From positions 28,430 to 92,429 of the forward strand of contig JBAVVD010000052.1 in assembly GCA_049697115.1 (NCBI GenBank): a DNA stretch of 64,000 nucleotides, in the 5' to 3' direction. The DNA is from JBAVVD01 sp049697115 (GTDB taxonomy: Bacteria > Acidobacteriota > Aminicenantia > Aminicenantales > UBA4085). The position numbers were made by a program, and so were the translations under genes. The first letter of the stretch is position 1. The number at the start of each line of letters is the position of its first letter. The notes under the pieces are model-generated. The model saw only the letters and a list, made by a program, of their open reading frames with translations, was not told the origin of the DNA and did no database searches. Shown here one piece after another: positions 57,740 to 64,000 of this stretch.

Positions 57740-59860
57740 TTAAATCCTTAATAGATACGAGACTTTTAAGGTTATGGAATGACCTCCCTCTCTCAAAACC
57801 TCCTCTGTCCTCGCGCTTTTCTTATAGCTGAGCTGGATGACATTTCCGGCCCCGAAATAATACCCGACCAAAACATCCAGATTGTACTGGTCTTCGCGGG
57901 TTTCCCCCAGAAGTCGAGTGCTGAGGAACAGGCTGCGCGTGATCTGAAAGTGCAGGGACGTGGCGTATGCCACGCCATCAAAGACCTTTTTCCCGGTGCG
58001 ATCCAGGACCTGCCGTATCCAATCGCTGCTGAAGGACCATTCCAAATTGCTGCGCGGCCGCAGCGTCAGCGACGCCTCCAGGCTGGTCTGAACCCCGGAT
58101 CCCACTCCGGTAAAGTCTTCGTTATAGATGCCTCTTTTATCCCACGCCCCTTCAAGACTCACTTCTTTCAAAAATCCGCCGCGCTCCCAGTTGATATCCA
58201 AGTCTCCTCCATAGGTATTAATGAAATCCTTTGTCCAGGCCAGTTCGTCGTTCTCACCGATCACCTGATATTTACTATTCCCGACATCGATTCCGCCGTG
58301 GATATTGAGCCTTGAAAAGAAATCCATCCAGAACCGCAAATCCAAAGAATTTCCGGTCCAATGACCCCGGGAATCTTGTTTAAGGTACCCTCCGAGATCC
58401 AGGCTGACGTATTTAATCGTTCCCCGGTTGAACCTCCAGGCGTATCCCGTCGTCAGGTCCGTGGATTGAATATCTATCTGTCCGATATGCCCGGTTCTGA
58501 CCTTCATGTTGGATTCGATTCTCTGGAAGTTGAAATTCAACTGCCATCCGGCGTCCGGCACTCTTTGAAACAGGAGAATGTGCATGCCGTTGTTAGTGTT
58601 TTTAACATCGTTGTTTAAAGAAAACGCACTCATGCCGCGGAGATAATAAATGTCTTTGAAATTGAAGTTGTAGTCCACGGCGAAATTCCGGTTGTATTCT
58701 GCGGACGTATTCATCCCCGCATAATAAATCCCGACCTGGGAATTCTTGAAGATATCTTTCTGTATCCGGACGACGCTAAAAAGCGCATCCCCTCCCTCCT
58801 CTTCGTTGATCGCTCCCTGAATCCCGAAAGAATATCCGCCGGCTTTACCGGAAATCTTGGCCGCAATCCTCGGATTGCTGATCCGCCTTGAATAGAACAA
58901 GCTGACACCGGGCTCCCAATCATCTTCACTTTCAGTGGATAACTGAAAATACTGACTCCCCTCGGTAAAAAACGGGCGGTTTTCCTGGAAATAGTTTTCA
59001 TACGGGGATAACTGGTAGATAAACGGATCGGATTCCACTTCACTGAAATCAGGACTGGCCGTCAGATCCAAAATGAGATTCGGCAGAATTCCATACTTGA
59101 CATCCAGGCCGGCCGCCATTTTGTCATCTTTGGCTCCATCCCACCGCGTCGACCGGAGGCCGGCGTAGGGAAAGAACTCGAGATTGTATCCGGGGCGTAT
59201 TCCGGAAAGCCCGCTCAACTCTCCCATCTGGTGAAGCAGGGGCTTGTCCCGGTCGACGTCCGTCCAGAAATCTATTTCATTCAACCGGTGAATATACCGT
59301 TCAAAGTTGATGCCCCAGACCTGGTTGTCTTTCGGAGAAAACCTTAAGGATTTGAATGGAATGGCCATCTCGGCGGACCAACCGTCACTGCGGAGAACGG
59401 CGCCGGATTTCCATATCGTTTCCACGGAATTTTTCTGAACCCCTTTTGGATTCACGGTAAAACTGATGCTCGTCCTCCTGTCATTGTAGGTATCCAGGAT
59501 CACGGTAATGGAATCATTATTCTCATAATCGTTGCGCGGGGTCAGCTCGGCCCAGATCTTGTCCGGCTGCGTCTCTTTCATCAGGAAAGCCAAATAGATG
59601 TTTTTTTGGTCGTATGCAACCCAGACAATCGTTTCTTCCGACGCCTTTTCTCCATTGACCGGATCATGCTGGTAAAATCCAGAAACCGGAGGAACATTCT
59701 TCCAGCCACTGTCTTCAATAAGGCCGTCTATTTTCGGAAGAATTTCAATGCGGGACACATGGATCGTTTTTGCACGCTCCTGGCTGAAAATGGGCGCCCC
59801 ATATAAAAACAGGAGGGAAAAGATTACCGCTGATAGGAGTCGATTTTTTTTACAACGCAT
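57740..59860 (-). CDS. DUF5916-type outer-membrane protein with CBM9-like domain
   Basis: A 706-residue protein with a signal peptide (FSLLFLYGAPIFSQ), an N-terminal CBM9-like beta-sandwich (about residues 35-210: IDGLIEDSGWKNVPPV, VAYDQKNIYLAF, NDSITVILDTYNDRR) and a long C-terminal part alternating aromatic beta-strands that would form an outer-membrane barrel, ending TLKVSYLLRI. This is the DUF5916 layout, common in Bacteroidetes and Acidobacteria-like genomes; substrate unknown. GAGGAGA lies before the ATG. Confidence 0.85.
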   Translation of the reverse strand: MRCKKNRLLSAVIFSLLFLYGAPIFSQERAKTIHVSRIEILPKIDGLIEDSGWKNVPPVSGFYQHDPVNGEKASEETIVWVAYDQKNIYLAFLMKETQPDKIWAELTPRNDYENNDSITVILDTYNDRRTSISFTVNPKGVQKNSVETIWKSGAVLRSDGWSAEMAIPFKSLRFSPKDNQVWGINFERYIHRLNEIDFWTDVDRDKPLLHQMGELSGLSGIRPGYNLEFFPYAGLRSTRWDGAKDDKMAAGLDVKYGILPNLILDLTASPDFSEVESDPFIYQLSPYENYFQENRPFFTEGSQYFQLSTESEDDWEPGVSLFYSRRISNPRIAAKISGKAGGYSFGIQGAINEEEGGDALFSVVRIQKDIFKNSQVGIYYAGMNTSAEYNRNFAVDYNFNFKDIYYLRGMSAFSLNNDVKNTNNGMHILLFQRVPDAGWQLNFNFQRIESNMKVRTGHIGQIDIQSTDLTTGYAWRFNRGTIKYVSLDLGGYLKQDSRGHWTGNSLDLRFWMDFFSRLNIHGGIDVGNSKYQVIGENDELAWTKDFINTYGGDLDINWERGGFLKEVSLEGAWDKRGIYNEDFTGVGSGVQTSLEASLTLRPRSNLEWSFSSDWIRQVLDRTGKKVFDGVAYATSLHFQITRSLFLSTRLLGETREDQYNLDVLVGYYFGAGNVIQLSYKKSARTEEVLREGGHSITLKVSYLLRI

Positions 59861-60036
59861 TCCACTTTCTCCTCAATCATTCTTTGCGGAAGATCCTTCC
59901 TTAAAAGCGCCGGGGAACTCGACGTATTTCCCTCCACAATTAAAAGATATTCTAGCAGAAAAAAATTGAAGAATGAAAACAAAAAGAATAAAAAATAAGA
60001 ATCTATTAAAAAACCCTGCCCTGTTTGAGCCCAGAA

Positions 60037-60735
60037 TTATAAATAAATGTCGATTTTCCTCATCTCACAGAAAAGGCTGGATTCATCCACTTCCCGAATG
60101 GCCACCGTCACAGGAAGATTGGAAGTGATTTCTAAAAATTGTCTCTCCGTCACGGTCGTCGCCCGGAAACCGTCTTTACAAACGATCGTGCCCCCGCCCG
60201 TTTTCCGGTCATCGATTTCACCGATCAGGCCGGCCTCCGCCTGCAATTGAAACCAGAGAAGCCGATCGTTCCAAATTTTTTCAGAATATGTGGAGAAGAG
60301 CAACTGACCTCCCGGTTTTGTCACCCGGATACTTTCTGCGACAAGCTGATGCGGATCCATCCGGAAAGCGGATATGCCGTTCTGGATACAGAAGACCCGG
60401 TCAAACACCTCATGGAAGAAGGCCAAACGAGCAGCATCCATCTGAACTAATCGGCAATTCGGAATATCTCCGAACATTTCTCTGCCCAGCATCAAACTCG
60501 ACCTCGAAATGTCGATTCCGATGACTGTCTGAGCCTTTTGCGCAACCTGAGGTTCAATTCGGCCATAGCCGCATCCGAGGTCAAGCACACGATCTCCCGG
60601 CGCAATATGACTCAAGACATACTCCAGTTCCGCTTGCAAATATTGACGGATGCGGGGAGGCGCAATGGTGTAGCATTTCAACAGGAGTTCGGCCGATAAT
60701 TTCTCTCGGTAATAATGCCCGATTTTTTCTGTCAT
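60037..60735 (-). CDS. SAM-dependent methyltransferase
   Basis: A 232-residue class I methyltransferase. The SAM loop is VLDLGCGYGRIEPQVAQ near residue 58, then VIGIDISRSSLMLGRE, an acidic-turn motif and VTKPGGQLLFSTYSEKIW. It is probably a small-molecule or lipid methyltransferase of the UbiE type. It starts at ATG 60735; a TTGACA with an extended -10 TGATTTACT lies at about 60756-60784. Monocistronic. Confidence 0.85.
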   Translation of the reverse strand: MTEKIGHYYREKLSAELLLKCYTIAPPRIRQYLQAELEYVLSHIAPGDRVLDLGCGYGRIEPQVAQKAQTVIGIDISRSSLMLGREMFGDIPNCRLVQMDAARLAFFHEVFDRVFCIQNGISAFRMDPHQLVAESIRVTKPGGQLLFSTYSEKIWNDRLLWFQLQAEAGLIGEIDDRKTGGGTIVCKDGFRATTVTERQFLEITSNLPVTVAIREVDESSLFCEMRKIDIYL

Positions 60736-61088
60736 TGAATTTATTTAGAAAAAAACAGTAAATCACAATCAGAGAAGTTGTCAAGCGGGATTCAAATCCC
60801 AGAACCGTATCCCGCTCAGAAAATCATTCTCTATTCGGAAAAAGAGGAGTATAATGGACACGCCCGAAAACGGTGAGCTCTCCGGCGGATCAGAGGGTTT
60901 TCTGTCTGTGACGGAGCGTGGCGGCGAGGATTGAAATTGAAACGAAAACAGCCACTTTTGAGTTTGTATAAGGAAAGAACCGATTCCGAGGTGTGAATCC
61001 ACACAATGGAAAAGAAATGATAAAGTTCCTATCGACCTTTCGGAAATACTGGGATGTGAATAATTGTGCGCGGAAAGGTGTATCTTCG
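60736..61088 (+). other. 353-base gap, no clear gene
   Basis: Between the methyltransferase and lipoprotein genes. It holds GGGATT and AATCCC as a small hairpin near 60787-60800, GCGGGAT and ATCCCGC as its outer arms, and an ORF of 26 codons at 60854 behind GAGGAGTATA, which is too short to support. TATAAT at 60850 could be a promoter for the lipoprotein gene. Confidence 0.4.
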
Positions 61089-61673
61089 ATGGACTCTACA
61101 AAAAGAACGGCCCTTATCGGATTTCCTACAGGAGTTATCGTCCTTCTGATTATTGTTTTTCTGGGGAGCTGCAATTGGGGCATTCCCGATTTCACCCTGT
61201 CGGTCATCATTGAAGATGGAGTCACAGGGACTCCGGAGGCCGGACAGTACATCTACAAGGATCTGTCCACTATAGAATACAGCTATACCCCCATCGATCC
61301 TCTTCAAACAGCGGAAGTGCTGCTCAACGACAAAATTCGGAAGCCCGCCGCCGGCTCTATAGTGTTATATGCGGATAAATATGTCTTAAAGGCCCGGCTC
61401 GTGGATATCCGAGGCGTCTGGGATGTGGAGATGACATGGAGCGACCTCAAGACGGAAAAATTTACGCTCACGATTGTCGGGGCCGATTTGCTTTCCGGAA
61501 CTTTTATCGACAGCCGTGGATACAACGGAAGCTGGGCGGTGGCCTCCGGCACCGTCACTTTCACTTATTCTGATTGGAGTGACTATATCCTCACGGGAGG
61601 AGTTTATGAAATGGAGGGAAGCTTCACCGGAGACGACGACACCGGAATCTGGTCCGCAGAAAGGCAAAGTTAG
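61089..61673 (+). CDS. Predicted lipoprotein, unknown function
   Basis: A 194-residue protein with a lipoprotein signal: basic start MDSTKRTALIG, a hydrophobic run and a lipobox FLGSC near residue 28. The mature part is beta-rich (SVIIEDGVTGTPEAGQY, LKARLVDIRGVWDVEM, GSFTGDDDTGIWSAER) with the look of a lipocalin-like sandwich; no motif is diagnostic. ATG at 61089 with AAAGGTG is chosen; the longer frame would add residues without a signal. It is convergent with the VWFA gene. Confidence 0.72.
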   Translation: MDSTKRTALIGFPTGVIVLLIIVFLGSCNWGIPDFTLSVIIEDGVTGTPEAGQYIYKDLSTIEYSYTPIDPLQTAEVLLNDKIRKPAAGSIVLYADKYVLKARLVDIRGVWDVEMTWSDLKTEKFTLTIVGADLLSGTFIDSRGYNGSWAVASGTVTFTYSDWSDYILTGGVYEMEGSFTGDDDTGIWSAERQS

Positions 61674-61793
61674 AAGAGTCCAATCTATTCGATTTCGATC
61701 CCATTCATTCTTTCACTCCGTTGGGGCATTTGATTTCCAAGTCCAGTCCACTCAGTCCAGGTGTTTCGGCAGACTCCGGAGGAACGGATCAAA

Positions 61794-63860
61794 TCATTTT
61801 ACTGAAAAAGCGGCGCTGGCCCGGGATTTTAAGCCGGTCACTGTTTCTTCCGCGTCGAAATGGAGAACATACTTGCCCGGTTTGAATTGGTCAGATTGAA
61901 TGTCGATAAAGGAAATTTGGGTATGATTCTCGGGATTCCGTTGCGACACAGAAAAAAGTATGGGGATGACTGCGCCTGTCGATTGATCCATAACGCGAAG
62001 AGATATTTTCATGTTTGGAGATCGGCTTTCAGGAACATAACTGCGGATCACCGCTATAAGCCTCGAAACTCCCTGTTTTACTTCTCCGACAATGGGCACA
62101 AATGAATTGAAGTTGCAGGGATAAAGGTCTGTTAAGCCGATCCTTTTTTTATCCGTATCCTGCTGTTCGATCAGTTCTCCTTTTAAATACGCCGCGTTTT
62201 CTTCAGGAACAAGCAGCAGAGGAGAAGAGAGCTTTAAACCGGTATTTTCCGGTCCCGGAATGACGACCTGGGCTGAAGATACGGCGGATCTCCCTGTCTG
62301 AGTGTTCCGCAGGACAATGCGGGATTTGTATTTGCCGGGGGGAAAAGACGCCAGAGAATAATAAAAAACATCCTTCTGCGGCAATTTCGTCAAATCGATT
62401 CGCCATCCCTTGAAATGCCGGAGATTGTCCTCCTCATCGAAGATCAGGTTGATGAGCTCAACCTTCTTGCCAGAGAGTTCTTGAACCGCTGAAGCGGAAA
62501 TTTTCGCCAGAGTGACGAGACCGGACATTCCCTCCGCCGAAAAACATATGGTTTCTACAGGAAAACGCCGGGGCGCTAAAAATTGAGATTTTTCTTCAAG
62601 GGCCAAATCCAGAAAATTCAATTTCTTTTCGAATGCCGACAGCTGGCGGAACGGCTTGGGGCTGAAATATCCCGCCTGCGCCTGGACCCGGCATCCTTTC
62701 CGCCGGACCTTGACCGTTATCTCATGATATTTCCCGTCCCAGGTCTCCCCGATGGAGTAGCCCAGCACATAAAAAGAGCTCGTGGCATTTTGGATCTCTT
62801 CCATGATTGTTTCGTAGCTCTGAATGTTGCCGAAGTATTTCCCTCCGGTCTCCGCAGCCAATTTTTGAAGTGAAGATTTTCCGAGCTGCTGTCTGTCCAC
62901 AAAGCCGGAGCTCGGATCCCAGCCGGCATTCGTTCCTTCGGCATATAAGGGATACACCGAGGTGTCCGAGGCGGCTAACGTTTTGATCATCTCATCGTAT
63001 CGATCGTTCAAATTGAAATCGTCAAAGCCGCTTTGAAATGCATCGCCTTTAAACATCGAGCTTGGAATCCCCGCTGAGAGATAAAGAATATTTTTATGTC
63101 CCTGAATATGGCTGAGCGCCTGGCCGAATGCTTTCATGACCCTGGAAAAAATGACGACCTGATGTTTGGCCATAAGCCGATTAGATTTGATTATGTTGAA
63201 TTCATTCATTTGCAGTAGTCTGTCAATCTCCGACAAACTGGAATTATCCGGTTGAGCCATCTCTCCGATCATTCCCCAGTATCTTCGCTCGGCGTCCTCT
63301 GCTCTTCCCAGCATATCTTTTATGCCGATTCCCTCGACCGCTTCCCTGACTTTTTTGTGATTGGTCGTCAGATATTCATGAACGGTGAAATATTTGGTCG
63401 CGGAATAAGAAAGAACTCCCACCTCATCCGTTGGTTGCAACTGATGATCAATGAAATAGAGAGCGGCCTCTCTGGCGTTTTTTATTCCCCTCGCCGTATT
63501 GAATGCCAGATCAAAGAAGAGAAAAAATTTACGATTGAGCTTTGCGGGAGATGACGCTTTTTCCTTCAGGGGAGGTTGTGTGGCGTCGTCCCCCATGAAA
63601 AGGACATGTTTCTCAAAATCCGTGATGGACTGGAGCTTCCCGTTGTCATAGAGCTCAAAATCTTCTTTCTCCAAATCCGTCACGGCGTTGCCTTGCCTGT
63701 CCAGGACATAAACCTGGACCAGCTTGAGAACAACACTCACTTCATGTTCCAGGACTCCCTGGCCGGCCTTTTCCTGGGAATTTGCCGAATTTAATTCTGT
63801 CCCGCATAGAATGAAGAGAATACATGAACAGAGGACGATCAAGGCAGTTTTTCTATTCAC
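61794..63860 (-). CDS. Exported VWFA-related protein, Acidobacterial type
   Basis: A 688-residue secreted protein. The signal peptide is followed by VSVVLKLVQVYVLDRQGNAV and TDLEKEDFELYDNGKLQSI, the start of the VWFA-related domain (TIGR03436 type) expanded in Acidobacteria. The VWA region (about residues 110-385) has FFLFFDLAF in place of a canonical DxSxS metal motif, so the metal site is probably incomplete. The C-terminal half is beta-rich (FPPGKYKSRIVLRNTQTG, and FKPGKYVLHFDAEETVTG). AGAGAGG precedes the ATG. TATAAT lies at 63924-63929. Role unknown, perhaps surface or envelope interaction. Confidence 0.82.
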   Translation of the reverse strand: MNRKTALIVLCSCILFILCGTELNSANSQEKAGQGVLEHEVSVVLKLVQVYVLDRQGNAVTDLEKEDFELYDNGKLQSITDFEKHVLFMGDDATQPPLKEKASSPAKLNRKFFLFFDLAFNTARGIKNAREAALYFIDHQLQPTDEVGVLSYSATKYFTVHEYLTTNHKKVREAVEGIGIKDMLGRAEDAERRYWGMIGEMAQPDNSSLSEIDRLLQMNEFNIIKSNRLMAKHQVVIFSRVMKAFGQALSHIQGHKNILYLSAGIPSSMFKGDAFQSGFDDFNLNDRYDEMIKTLAASDTSVYPLYAEGTNAGWDPSSGFVDRQQLGKSSLQKLAAETGGKYFGNIQSYETIMEEIQNATSSFYVLGYSIGETWDGKYHEITVKVRRKGCRVQAQAGYFSPKPFRQLSAFEKKLNFLDLALEEKSQFLAPRRFPVETICFSAEGMSGLVTLAKISASAVQELSGKKVELINLIFDEEDNLRHFKGWRIDLTKLPQKDVFYYSLASFPPGKYKSRIVLRNTQTGRSAVSSAQVVIPGPENTGLKLSSPLLLVPEENAAYLKGELIEQQDTDKKRIGLTDLYPCNFNSFVPIVGEVKQGVSRLIAVIRSYVPESRSPNMKISLRVMDQSTGAVIPILFSVSQRNPENHTQISFIDIQSDQFKPGKYVLHFDAEETVTGLKSRASAAFSVK

Positions 63861-63923
63861 TAGAAACCTCTCTATTGCACTCGATTTTTTCCATTGAAAT
63901 TAATACATTTACTTCTCCTGCAA

Positions 63924-63929
63924 ATTATA
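63924..63929 (-). promoter_or_regulatory. -10 box of VWFA gene
   Basis: TATAAT on the minus strand about 64 bases before the ATG, with TTACCG 18 bases upstream as a weak -35. Confidence 0.45.
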
Positions 63930-64000
63930 TGCCAGATGGGAATAGAGCGGTAATCCTTTTTCTTCCATTCCGATTGTCACTTTTTCAGGACACATGTCAG

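Noticed and set aside
60854..60934. 26-codon ORF behind GAGGAGTATA.
   Set aside because: The GAGGAG overlaps a TATAAT promoter box, and the peptide has no helix or motif; too short to support.
1..64000. CRISPR arrays, rRNA genes, prophage or transposase genes.
   Set aside because: No regular spaced repeats, rRNA-like sequence, integrase or transposase motif was seen in the translated frames or gaps.

Overview
The window looks like a chromosomal stretch of a Gram-negative, probably anaerobic or microaerophilic bacterium of about 50% GC. The best guess is the Acidobacteriota/Candidatus Aminicenantes neighbourhood. Pointers are an exported VWFA-related protein of the type expanded in Acidobacteria, a DUF5916-type outer-membrane beta-barrel protein, a Yip1-family membrane protein, an LptF-LptG fusion, and metabolism built on pyruvate phosphate dikinase and Fe-S flavoenzymes. 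The taxonomic call is inference. The sequence reads as ordinary chromosome with no phage, plasmid, transposase or CRISPR array.

Layout. 1-5866 (minus): surface polysaccharide cluster of five glycosyltransferases leading into a polyprenyl sugar-phosphate transferase cut by the window edge. 5951-8448: M20 hydrolase, CutA, and a convergent histone-deacetylase-like hydrolase. 8590-11851: two-subunit flavoprotein amine/imino-acid dehydrogenase. 11919-16909 (minus): ppdK, then an aminotransferase-rhodanese-DoxX/MauE set. 17068-19548: pyrK-pyrD-pyrF, overlapping a Yip1 gene tail to tail. 20259-20438: tRNA-Cys and tRNA-Gly. 21575-26711: HU, ddl, ruvX, mltG, an endonuclease Q-like PHP protein and a bifunctional-nuclease-family protein. 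28047-35894 (minus): fused lptF-lptG, groES-groEL with a sigma70-type promoter bracketed by two CIRCE-like operators, a Fis-like HTH gene, cvpA-like, PHP, purC and pgeF. 36136-42817: PflX-like radical SAM, P1 peptidase, Asp/Glu racemase, rpsU-lipA, a phosphoesterase, a DUF1848 protein and lptB. 44292-52438: a metalloid-redox island. 52546-63860: Lrp, a nucleoside hydrolase-FmdE fusion, a decayed patch, a Fur/PerR-catalase pair, a DUF5916 barrel protein, a methyltransferase, a lipoprotein and the VWFA protein.

The most coherent accessory unit is 44292-52438. Two near-identical ArsR repressors precede an ArsP-type permease, an Fe-S domain protein, a CxxC redoxin, a CxC small protein, a CoA-binding protein, a cupin, a half-size permease (apparently frameshifted), an exported thioredoxin, CcdA, a truncated DUF5714-like protein, a ProC-like reductase and an Acr3 exporter. 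No arsenate reductase or arsenite methyltransferase is visible. The set suggests reductant moved across the membrane (redoxin to CcdA to exported thioredoxin) coupled to metalloid or organo-metalloid export.

Non-coding structure is notable. Two copies of a GC-rich long hairpin (21939-22070 and 27812-27929) differ by compensatory base changes. A three-stem inverted-repeat element sits between two divergent promoters at 35934-36048. A 161-bp element with inverted ends precedes rpsU. Several genes without a Shine-Dalgarno sequence have a promoter -10 box only 7-9 bases before the start codon, suggesting leaderless transcripts.
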